A program made the translations under genes and the position numbers. 64,000 nucleotides of DNA from Strigamia acuminata (taxonomy: Eukaryota; Arthropoda; Chilopoda; Geophilomorpha; Linotaeniidae). Below the pieces are notes generated by a model, which saw only the letters and a program-made list of their open reading frames with translations, ran no database searches and was not told the origin of the DNA. Positions 1 through 8,714 of the stretch are shown here, piece by piece. Every line of letters begins with the position of its first letter. Position 1 is the stretch's first letter. The DNA lies in assembly GCA_949358305.1 (NCBI GenBank), contig OX442315.1, positions 2,852,001 through 2,916,000 on the forward strand, read 5' to 3'.

Positions 1-105
1 TTTGCCGTTTCGCATTATTTGGGTAACCGCTTGAGTAAAGCGGTATTGCGAGATTAGAGAGTGACTCATACCACGTATCAGCGACAGATCGAGTTGAGCG
101 CGACA
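1..105 (+). repeat. 5' LTR, 3'-terminal part only
   Basis: These bases match 12474-12578 with no difference that I see. The shared sequence ends in CA at 105, after which the two copies diverge: into the primer-binding site here and into host DNA at the 3' end. High identity of the two LTR ends suggests a recent insertion, but only 105 bp can be compared. Confidence 0.93.
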
Positions 106-107
106 CG

Positions 108-125
108 TGGGGGCCTGTCCGGGAT
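108..125 (+). other. Primer-binding site, tRNA-Pro-like
   Basis: Two bases after the LTR end comes TGGGGGCCTGTCCGGGAT. It is complementary to a tRNA 3' end closing in CCCCCA. Compared with animal tRNA-Pro as I remember it, 16 of 18 positions match. A first-strand primer site at this exact place is expected for an LTR element. The tRNA identity is from memory. Confidence 0.75.
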
Positions 126-173
126 CGATTTAAACGACTCGAATAGAACTTGAGATCATTTTCATACCCAAAA

Positions 174-3100
174 ATGGCAGACAATATCCGAGTAACGGAT
201 TCCGACTCCGACGCAAACAAGAGAGCCGGCAGTCGTAAAGGCGCCGATTATCATTTGCGATCTGGAGGTCCCTTACCCAAAGCCTCAGCGCACGAAGCGA
301 GGCAAAAACGGCGCAAGCCTAAACCCGATCGTAGAAGCGCATCAGAGGCATCGCACCCGTCCCGTTCCGAGACGAGGCAGCGATTGGACGAGACAGAGCG
401 GGGTGAAGAGCAATCTCACTCCAAACTGCCGCGTTCTAACCGTGACGGCGAGACGAGCGGAAACGAGGTTTTATCCCGTAACCAATCGCCTCGTCTAACG
501 CACGACACCGAGGTGGGCAGTCCGAAAGCGGCGTCTCCGATACAAAAGACGGCCTCAAATACGACAGCTAATTCGGCACTAAACACGCCAATTACGCAAA
601 GCCGCCCAGCTTCGGTCAGGTCTGAAGGACACAAGTCCAATGCGTCAAATACTGAGCGTGTCTCGAGCCAGCCTTACAGCGTCTCGGCCACATTGGTTGA
701 CACGATGCAGTTGGCACAGGCAGAAGGTGTACGATACACTCTGCCAACGGGAAAAATAACTGTGTACGAAACATTACAAATCGTACGTGCAGCTTTAAGA
801 GCGCACAGGTTATCCCCAGAAATCACCGTTGTTGAAGGCGCATACGCTCAACAAATGGTAGATTCCGCTCAATTCGAAGCGGATGTCGAGAATGAGGCCC
901 GACAAGCCATCCGCGAGAGAAAGCGGAAGCTGGCGGAAAGAGAAGCGCGAGCTCTCGAGTACGGCAAATCCCAGCGCGTTCCAACCACTCCAGAAGAGGT
1001 GGAAATAGTTGATCGAGCCTTACGTGCACATCGTTATGCATTCCATTCTCAGCAAGAAGCTGAACAAGCTTTCATGGCTAGGCTGCAACGAGACAAACCA
1101 AAATCCGTTCGCAAGCCCGAAGTTAGCTCGTCCGAATTGTCCGACGAGAGCGTCGAAGGCGACCCGAAGCGCACGCCGAAGGTCAGCCCCAAACCCGAGC
1201 GAAAAAAGGAAGTGCCAGTCACTCCACGCAAACGGGAAGTTTCAACCGGACAACGCGTTCGACCTCGCATGATGGCGTTAGACGATAATACTAACAACGC
1301 TATCGACCGATTAATAAATGCGAACAACGCGCGTCGTAACGAAGAACAGACTCACACGAGCCGACAACGCGACGACCCGCGGGGTAGCGACTGGCCACAG
1401 TCAGTGCCCATCCTCAAAGACGACGGACCTTCGAGAAAACATTCCGAAGACCGCACCTCGTCACGAGAGGAACGTCAACGCGAGAGAGGACAGCAACAGT
1501 ATCACTACGGAAACAGTGATTCGTCGTCGGATGGACTGGAGTCGAATGCACCCAGTCATCACGATTCGGAGAGAGGTTCCGGAGAGAGACGAAGGGAAAG
1601 AGAACGCGATGAACGCAGGGAAAGGGAACGTGACGACCGTCGTAGGGGCCGGAAAGAGTCAAACTCTTCACGGCGCAACCCGCCACGCCGCTCACCGTCT
1701 CCCGACCCCAGCTCCGACCCCTCATCCAACGACGACAGACGAAATGATAAATCAAGTAATCGCCGGAAGAGATCCAACTCTCCGCGCGATAGAGAGAAAC
1801 GACGTCGATCGGAAAATAGCGACCACCGACGGGAGGAGTTTCAGGACCTTCCCCGACAAAGCGCGTTTACCGATTCGACGGGTCGACAGTATACGATGGG
1901 AGAGCTTGGAAGAGCCCTGCTTGGCTCGTTAAAAGCCGAAGGAATCGATCTGAGCAAACGAAATAATCGTAATCGTAACACTGGTGACCGCGTAAAGAAA
2001 AAATACGCTGTCTCCCGGCGTGATACAATGAGTGTCACCGGGAATATTAGGTGGCAATTTTATATTCAGAACCGTTTCGACGGGTCATGGAAAGCGGGAG
2101 ATCGCTTCCTTGACGAAGTAATTCGAATTAAGACTGCCACTAAAGCCACCGTAGGAGACATGCTCACCCACGGTATTGTCGAGCTAATGACAGGCTCGGC
2201 ACGTGAGTGGTACCAAGGATTGAAAGGCGTCAATTGGGACGACTTTTTAATGAGATTCGACCTGCGCTACGGCGAGACACCCGAAGAGGTGAGCCAAAAG
2301 ATGCGAGGTCTTCGCCAGATGCCTGGTGAAACCATAATGGATTACGACATTCGCGCCAGATTGTTGTTCGAAAAGGCCCCGATGGAATTTCATGCCACGG
2401 GATTCAACCTTTTCTTTCTCGGCGGTTTGTCGGAGTACTCGCAACGGGTGTTACTTGAAGAAAGGGCACCGACAGGAGGCAGCTACGAGGAGATGAGCGC
2501 CTTCCTGTTCGAGAACACGATAGATATCGAGAAGAGATATTATTCCGCTTTACCAGAAGCGGAGAAAGCAGCAACCGCTAAACGTCTCAAGTTGAGTGCG
2601 GAAAGATATGGGGCGACAGACAAAATCATGCGCCCTACTGAATATCTTAGCGGTATAATGGAGCTGGCAGAAGCTAGCGTTGGTTTACAAATAAAAAATA
2701 AACTGACATCCACGCTGCCTTCCAACCCTTTGGCCGCCCCTAAAAAGGCACCGACAACGTCAGCCATGCAAGCGACACTGGAGGAGGTCAAGGAGGGGGA
2801 GGAAGCCGAACAAAATGTCGGAAAATCAGACGAAAAAGAAGAAAAAGACGATTATTCGACGGACGAAGAAATACGAAGTTATCGCGACACCTTATCAACG
2901 GGTTGCGATGAAGAAGGACCGCTAGTACATCTCATCCATCGAGATAGAGCGGTAGAAGAATTTCGCGCCAGGTTAAAACCAAATGCCGGCCGAATTCCGA
3001 AGTATTTTCGAAAAAATTACACGCCACCATCGAAAGTAGACCCTGAAAAGAAAAAATCGATTGAAGCCCCAAGAGACAAATCAAATATTCGCTGTTTCAA

Positions 3101-3254
3101 GTGTAACCAACCGGGACACTACTCCAATGAGTGCCCAAGAACAGCGAAAGAAGACGCTAAATTTGACGCGATAATGAAGCAGATGGCAGAGATTAAACTC
3201 GCCATGGCAAAAAACGAGTCAAAAAACGAGTCAGCGCAGGCGGCGAAGAAATAA
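174..3254 (+). CDS. gag: Gag polyprotein of the gypsy element
   Basis: Structural protein that binds the genomic RNA and forms the particle. The frame is open from 150, but the first ATG is at 174 in a good context, giving 1026 aa. Residues 1-600 are low complexity: charged, Ser/Arg/Glu-rich, with arginine-glutamate repeats around 460-500 (nt 1570-1640). Residues 630-790 resemble the retrotransposon Gag capsid fold, with the typical W/L/F pattern including a REWY motif. A zinc knuckle of the form CX2CX4HX4C lies at about residues 972-985 (nt 3089-3133). The tail is Lys-rich. Such a long disordered N-terminus is unusual for gypsy Gag. The stop at 3252 lies inside a predicted frameshift hairpin that leads into pol. 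Confidence 0.93.
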   Translation: MADNIRVTDSDSDANKRAGSRKGADYHLRSGGPLPKASAHEARQKRRKPKPDRRSASEASHPSRSETRQRLDETERGEEQSHSKLPRSNRDGETSGNEVLSRNQSPRLTHDTEVGSPKAASPIQKTASNTTANSALNTPITQSRPASVRSEGHKSNASNTERVSSQPYSVSATLVDTMQLAQAEGVRYTLPTGKITVYETLQIVRAALRAHRLSPEITVVEGAYAQQMVDSAQFEADVENEARQAIRERKRKLAEREARALEYGKSQRVPTTPEEVEIVDRALRAHRYAFHSQQEAEQAFMARLQRDKPKSVRKPEVSSSELSDESVEGDPKRTPKVSPKPERKKEVPVTPRKREVSTGQRVRPRMMALDDNTNNAIDRLINANNARRNEEQTHTSRQRDDPRGSDWPQSVPILKDDGPSRKHSEDRTSSREERQRERGQQQYHYGNSDSSSDGLESNAPSHHDSERGSGERRRERERDERRERERDDRRRGRKESNSSRRNPPRRSPSPDPSSDPSSNDDRRNDKSSNRRKRSNSPRDREKRRRSENSDHRREEFQDLPRQSAFTDSTGRQYTMGELGRALLGSLKAEGIDLSKRNNRNRNTGDRVKKKYAVSRRDTMSVTGNIRWQFYIQNRFDGSWKAGDRFLDEVIRIKTATKATVGDMLTHGIVELMTGSAREWYQGLKGVNWDDFLMRFDLRYGETPEEVSQKMRGLRQMPGETIMDYDIRARLLFEKAPMEFHATGFNLFFLGGLSEYSQRVLLEERAPTGGSYEEMSAFLFENTIDIEKRYYSALPEAEKAATAKRLKLSAERYGATDKIMRPTEYLSGIMELAEASVGLQIKNKLTSTLPSNPLAAPKKAPTTSAMQATLEEVKEGEEAEQNVGKSDEKEEKDDYSTDEEIRSYRDTLSTGCDEEGPLVHLIHRDRAVEEFRARLKPNAGRIPKYFRKNYTPPSKVDPEKKKSIEAPRDKSNIRCFKCNQPGHYSNECPRTAKEDAKFDAIMKQMAEIKLAMAKNESKNESAQAAKK

Positions 3255-3273
3255 CTTCTCGACCGTCTGCGCT
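3209..3273 (+). promoter_or_regulatory. Predicted -1 ribosomal frameshift signal (two slippery heptamers plus hairpin)
   Basis: A AAA AAC occurs twice in the gag frame, at 3209-3215 and 3221-3227. Five bases after the second, an 11-bp stem pairs 3233-3243 with 3263-3273 (one G-U). A nested 4-bp stem pairs 3245-3248 with 3255-3258, and the gag stop codon spans the inner loop and stem. The pol frame is -1 relative to gag and is open from 3197, so slippage at either heptamer would read into pol. Confidence 0.8.
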
Positions 3274-3277
3274 ATTC

Positions 3278-6106
3278 ATGAAGAAGAAGGGGTTTAACAA
3301 AGGGTTCGATAAACCGCCACCAGTCAAAGAAATGGGTAGTGACATAGCTAACGCCCAGATCCAAGACAGGGCCAACAACGCTTTGCAGGTAATTACCGCA
3401 AACGCTGAGGCTGAGGCGGAAGAACCGAACCTACTGCTTGAAGAATTACCTCAAGTAGTCAACAAAGACACAGAAGAATTTCGTGTTTTCATGTGCAACG
3501 TAGCGGTCGAATATACCAGCCGCCTATGTATGCTGCCCATGACAATAGAACGCGAAAAAATTATGGGACTGCTAGACTCGGGAGCAGATCGCTCGTTCGT
3601 TTCCGAAGACATAGTAGCATCATTGGGTCTCACCGATAAGATAAAAGGCGTTAATAAAAATGTACGTCTAAAAACCGCCAACGGAATGGCGCGTCCAAAA
3701 GGAGTCATACTATTGACCATGGAGTGGCTCGGAGGGGTAGAACAACACCCTTTCCTGGTCCTGCCCACGTGCGACAGAATTTTTCTGTTGGGCTTAGACC
3801 TCATGGCGTCAATGGAAATACAACCAAATCCAATAACGAAATCTTGGAATTATATCAGAAATGATAGAGAAAGACCCGCAATTGTCGTGCCACCAGCTCT
3901 TATAAAAGAAGCGGCCGACAAGACACAGTGGGAGAAAGGCCTAAAGAAATTCGTTCAAGACTACGATTTTAAAGCATTCGTAGCAGAATTGCAACGGGAC
4001 AATGTAGTGGAAACGCTTGTCGCCGACGCCGCTTTAGAATTAAACGAAGCGGCAGCCCTACGAAGGGTCCTACTTAAATATGAGGGGATCCTGTCGAAAA
4101 AACCGGGCCGAACGAATAGGGCTATTCACGAAATTAAATTGACGGATAATAAACCTATACGAGTTGCGTATAAGGGAATGAATCCACAAAAACGTGAAAT
4201 AGTACAAAAAATGTGCCAAGAAATGCTAGACAGTGGCATTGTCTCCGAGGCCCAGGGAGAATACGCGACGCGAGTTGTGCTCGTGATGCGCCCGGGCTCG
4301 GATCCGCGTCTATGCATTGATTACCGCCCATTAAACGCGGTGACAGAGATAGATCCCATACAGATGCCGTCTATCGAATCCATTTTGAGAGAGCTTAGCC
4401 CCTTTTCTTGGGTTACGACGATGGATCTGTCGAAGGGATACTGGCAAGTTGAGATGAGGCCAGAGGATAAGCTAAAAACAGCATTTTACTCGCCAATTGG
4501 ACGGTTGATGTTCAACGTCATGCCATTTGGTTTAGTGAATGCTCCCAGTACCTTTCAGAGACTAATCGAGAGCGTATTGGGTGATATATTGCATCAGTTT
4601 GTGTGGGCATACTTAGATGACATTGTCATCGCCTCAAAAACATTCGAAGAACACATTGAGCACATCGACCAAGTGCTCACCCGGCTGGCAAAAGCTGGGT
4701 TACACGTTCACCCGGGCAAGAGCAAGTTCTGTCGAAAGGAGCTTGCCTTCCTGGGTTATCGCATTGGAGTCAATGGTTTAGCTATTGGCCCCGAAAAAAT
4801 CGATGCGATTAATCGTTTCCCACCACCCGAGGACGTTAAAGGTGTCCAACGGTTTATGGGAATGATAAACTTCTTCGGCAGGTTGCTACCGGGTCTAGCT
4901 GAAGTGGCAGCCCCAGTTACCGACCTCCTGAAGAATGAAAACGAATTTGTATGGTCAAATGAGTGCAACATCGCATTTAATGCGATAAAGAGGATGCTGA
5001 CGGAAGTCGGCGTAATGCCTCTACCCGACTTGAACCGGCCGTTCATACTACATACGGACGCCAGCAGAGTTGGGTTAGGAGCGGCGTTGCTCCAAACACA
5101 CGTGCGCGACGGAGTCGAACAAGACCTGCCGTGCATGTTTATAAGTCGCAAACTCCAAGGCGCTGAAAAAAATTACAACGCCACAGAGTTGGAGTGTTTG
5201 GCCGTTGTGTGGGCCATAAGGAAATTCAGAGATTATCTCGAATATACCAAATTTGTAGTCCACACAGATCATCAAGCGTTACAATGGCTGATGAAATTAA
5301 AGGAGCCAGCTGGTCGACTAGCCAGATGGCAGTTAGAACTGATGGCATGCGACTTGACCATTCAATACAAGCCCGGCAAATATAACGTCGTGGCTGACGC
5401 TCTGTCGAGGGCACCAGTGTCAGATCCAATCGACGCTGACGATGATGGCGAGGATGACTCCCGCATCATTTATTGCCCTACGAGTTGTCACCGTTGGGAT
5501 TTAAGGAAAATGAATGAAATTCCTACCGCGTCTCCGGCAGATGTAAAATTCTGTGGATTTTGGACGCGGTTATACCAACCAGCTGCTGACAATTACCCAG
5601 ATGCAAAGAAGGAATTTAAGCTAGAGCGGAGAATAAATGACCCGCTTCTAAGCGCCTTCCACGTTCATGTCGGCAAGCAAATGCGAAGCAATCCCCCAAC
5701 AAGGGAGGAAATAATTGTGCAACAAAAATTAGACAAGAAATGTCAGGATAGAGCTAAGTTCGTACTGACAGGAAAATATCCGCCCAACTTAACCAGAAGG
5801 CAGAAGCGTCGATATGCACACGAATCCATAGATTATCTATTGGATGACGGCCTTTTGGTGAAACATCACCCAAATCACCAAGATGACTTGAGTGAATCGG
5901 ACACCGCAGTAAAGGTAGTAATACCTGCTTCCTTAATCGGTCGCGTGCTGTGGTTGTTACACGGGCACCCGCTTGCGAGCCATGCGGGAGTAAGCAGAAC
6001 ACTCTATCGTGCTACGCAGCTTTTTCACTGGACAGGGATGAAAAAAAGATATTGCTCTTTTTGTCCACCAATGTCAGCGATGTCAAGCGTGCAAGCCGAG
6101 GAGTAA
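3278..6106 (+). CDS. pol: Pol: protease, reverse transcriptase, RNase H, start of integrase
   Basis: The frame is open from 3197 (overlapping gag); 3278 is the first ATG in it. Aspartic protease: DSGA at residues 100-103. Reverse transcriptase: the LCIDYRPLN block near residue 345 and the catalytic YLDD box at 445-448 (nt 4610). RNase H: TDAS near residue 593, then an HTDH block. The ORF then enters the integrase zinc-binding region (HGHPLASHAG, nt 5963) and ends early at 6106, because a seven-A run at 6041-6047 puts one extra base into the frame. Translation would probably be as a Gag-Pol fusion through the frameshift signal at 3209. As read, this copy could not make a full-length Pol. Confidence 0.93.
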   Translation: MKKKGFNKGFDKPPPVKEMGSDIANAQIQDRANNALQVITANAEAEAEEPNLLLEELPQVVNKDTEEFRVFMCNVAVEYTSRLCMLPMTIEREKIMGLLDSGADRSFVSEDIVASLGLTDKIKGVNKNVRLKTANGMARPKGVILLTMEWLGGVEQHPFLVLPTCDRIFLLGLDLMASMEIQPNPITKSWNYIRNDRERPAIVVPPALIKEAADKTQWEKGLKKFVQDYDFKAFVAELQRDNVVETLVADAALELNEAAALRRVLLKYEGILSKKPGRTNRAIHEIKLTDNKPIRVAYKGMNPQKREIVQKMCQEMLDSGIVSEAQGEYATRVVLVMRPGSDPRLCIDYRPLNAVTEIDPIQMPSIESILRELSPFSWVTTMDLSKGYWQVEMRPEDKLKTAFYSPIGRLMFNVMPFGLVNAPSTFQRLIESVLGDILHQFVWAYLDDIVIASKTFEEHIEHIDQVLTRLAKAGLHVHPGKSKFCRKELAFLGYRIGVNGLAIGPEKIDAINRFPPPEDVKGVQRFMGMINFFGRLLPGLAEVAAPVTDLLKNENEFVWSNECNIAFNAIKRMLTEVGVMPLPDLNRPFILHTDASRVGLGAALLQTHVRDGVEQDLPCMFISRKLQGAEKNYNATELECLAVVWAIRKFRDYLEYTKFVVHTDHQALQWLMKLKEPAGRLARWQLELMACDLTIQYKPGKYNVVADALSRAPVSDPIDADDDGEDDSRIIYCPTSCHRWDLRKMNEIPTASPADVKFCGFWTRLYQPAADNYPDAKKEFKLERRINDPLLSAFHVHVGKQMRSNPPTREEIIVQQKLDKKCQDRAKFVLTGKYPPNLTRRQKRRYAHESIDYLLDDGLLVKHHPNHQDDLSESDTAVKVVIPASLIGRVLWLLHGHPLASHAGVSRTLYRATQLFHWTGMKKRYCSFCPPMSAMSSVQAEE

Positions 6107-7352
6107 ATCACCATTCGAAACTATTTTCTTAGGGCCTTACGCGCCTTTTGATTGTTTAAGTGTCGATGTGATGGGCCCAAAACCCGTTACGGGAAATAAA
6201 AATGCGTACATTATCGTTATAATGGACGTGGCGACTCGTTGGCCCGAGTTGTACGCCGTCGCTAGACCTTCAGCAGAAAAAATCGTTGAATGTATCTACG
6301 ACGTAGCGTTACGTTACGGATTTCCACGTAAAATTATATCCGATAACGGACCCCAATTTATCTCGAAAATTTGGGGTAAGTTTTGTAAGAAATTCGGGAT
6401 TGTGGCGTCACATACTTCGACCTACAACCCCAGAACAAATCCCGTTGAGCGACTCAACAGGGACATTAAATATGCACTAAGCATATTCACTGACATCCAC
6501 AATAGGTGGGATGAATACTTGAGGGAGATCGCGTTCAGCATACGAACAACAGTCTCGAGGACGAGAGATTTTTCTCCGGCCTACCTCAACTTCGCCCGGG
6601 AGCTACGAGTGCCTTGGGACCCACGAGTGGCAGAGTCAGTAAATGTGGTGGACCCTGAGAAACCACATGAGTACGTGTATAAATTGGAGCAAACCATCTC
6701 CAACACGTACAAGCACATGATGGCGCACATTTTTAATATGCGCGACCGCATTTTACAAGATAAAAGCGGTAGAAAATTTGTGAATTTCGAGATCAATGAT
6801 TTGGTGTGGAAAGATGCACACACCCTCTCAAATGCAGCGAGAGGAATCACCGCCAGCTTGGCCGACAAGAGAGATGGTCCGTATGTGATCATCGGCAAGC
6901 ATGGCGGTAACGCGTATAAATTACGTAAGCTCGAGGACAATACCGAGCATAAGTCGATCCAGGTACGAGAGTTAACTCCGTACATTCCGGAATTCCCGCA
7001 AGAAATGTGGGCAAAAGGCCAAGTCAAGTCTAAAACTGACGGCCGAATCGTCGATATGTTCGCTGGCGAGTCGGAGAAAGCACCGCCAAGTGACAACGAG
7101 GAGTATTTCGACGCCCCTCCACCTCCGGTAAACGAGATAGTTGAATCCGTTCCGGATCCAATTTTGGTCGGGGGGGAAACAGGAGAAACTCCTGAAACAA
7201 ACACAAAAAACACGGATAAAAAAAGAAATACACATGAGGAGGTACAGACACAAAAAACAACAAAAAATGTCGTACCTGTCTCGACTCATCACCTGCGGCC
7301 TCGTAGAAGTAATCCGTTTATACAAGACGGAAAGGTCGTAGGAAAGGAGTAG
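6048..7352 (+). pseudogene. pol: Integrase core and C-terminus of Pol, out of frame with the upstream part
   Basis: This frame continues Pol after the seven-A run at 6041-6047. It begins with the two zinc-finger cysteines (nt 6060-6110). It then carries the catalytic triad: Asp at 6165, Asp in SDNGPQF at 6342 and Glu in NPVERLN at 6447, a spacing of 35 codons (DD35E). A GPY-type C-terminal domain (DGPYVI) lies near 6880. The last ~120 residues are Pro/Glu/Lys-rich. The frame shift may be a true mutation or a homopolymer sequencing error; everything downstream is open. Confidence 0.9.
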
Positions 7353-8714
7353 AAAAACGTTACGAGTCGATGGCGACGCTGAAAACACAAAAAATAATCG
7401 ATCGACAGCGCTAGCCATCAAAATCCGAGACTCGAAAAAATTTCGCTAAGTCCAACAAAGCGGATATCGGTCGAATTCGCGTCACGAGATGGCGTGGAAA
7501 CGCGGGACCCGTAGCAAAATTATCGGCACGGGTCGGATACCGCGTGCAAAAGACCCCGTAGCAGCGATCGCGCACGGGCGTAGAAACAAAGGAGCCCCGT
7601 AGCGTAACATGCGCGCGGGCTGTTGCGCACAAGTCATAAACACCTGGTTCTGGAGTAAAATTACCCAGAACCCACCACGATTGCCTCGTTTTCACCCGGA
7701 CTTCCGCTAAACCAGCTGATCGTCGTCCGCACGTGATACGCATCGAGTTTATTTTTAACCGAGTTTGTGATCCATTTTACGAGGAGTTTTTAAGTTTTTT
7801 CATCGTGGTCTGACTGAACGCGCAATCCTCACGATGGCTGAGGAAGGAGGGGATGAGGAAATGCTTGAAATCGAGCATCATGACGAGAATTGGGACCAGG
7901 ACATTAACGTAGTTCCACCCGATCAGGTAGTAGTCGGCATCGCCGCACGAGATTTAGCTCCGTGCGGTCGAATTAAAGATACAATTGACTAATACTTGAC
8001 ATGAACGCTCTGCGTTCGAAATAGTGTATAATTATTATACTAATATCCACGATCGCGAGAGCGATTGTATTTTCTCCTATTATTTGTCTTCAAGGACGCG
8101 ATAGCAGACAAACTGTCGCCTCGCTCCTTGAAGATGACTCACGACAATTGACACGAACGAGACAAAGGAAACGAGCTTTCTTTTTATATTCCAGAAATGG
8201 GAATAATTTATTGTTTGGAATAATTTATAGAACGTTGTTTTCTATTTTTATTTGTTATTTTATTTGCGAATTTTTCCGATGACACTAATTTATTTTAGAT
8301 TCGTTTTTAACTCGACTTTAACTCCGAATTTTGGAGTTATTATTAAATAAATTTATTTCTTTACAAGTTAATTCACGACAAGAACATTTGTTTACATGTT
8401 CTAAAATTGTCATTGGAGATTTTCACGAACGATTTCGCGAATTTATTGGTTTAATACGAATTTACAGTTTAATTTTAAATTAAATAATCCGAAGAAAATT
8501 TCCGGATTAATACGCTCGATTCCGTCACGTGGTTATCGTTGGACGTGAGCCAGATGTGCCAAGAAGACTCTTTCTTCCTGACAAGGACGAATCAATGAAC
8601 AGGAATAGGACTCGACGAACGGTCGCACGTTTCAGCGACGTTCCTCGAGCCCACCCCCTATTTATCTCCGTGTTATTGGCGATTTTATTAATTATTTTGT
8701 TTCCATCATTGCAG
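7353..8714 (+). other. Pol-ORF3 spacer with a small acidic ORF
   Basis: About 1.36 kb of non-pol sequence: GC-rich to about 7760, then AT-rich (8000-8530). It holds one short ATG ORF at 7834-7992 (52 aa), very acidic at the start (EEGGDEEM) and resembling nothing I know. The last 30 bases form a pyrimidine-rich tract ending in CAG at 8714. The spacer may be mostly intronic in a spliced ORF3 mRNA. Confidence 0.5.
8711..8714 (+). promoter_or_regulatory. Predicted 3' splice site before ORF3
   Basis: A pyrimidine-rich stretch (8690-8710) ends in GCAG, and ATG follows immediately at 8715. In gypsy-type retroviruses the third gene is made from a spliced RNA, so this is the likely start of the ORF3 exon. 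A candidate donor (AAC followed by GTGAGT) is conserved in the LTR around 11920 and in the related LTR at 14886. Confidence 0.6.

Noticed and set aside
8529-8714. Hydrophobic N-terminal extension of ORF3 as a signal anchor (envelope-like)
   Set aside because: It has no upstream AUG at its edge and overlaps a pyrimidine tract ending in a splice acceptor just before an ATG, so it is more likely intronic.
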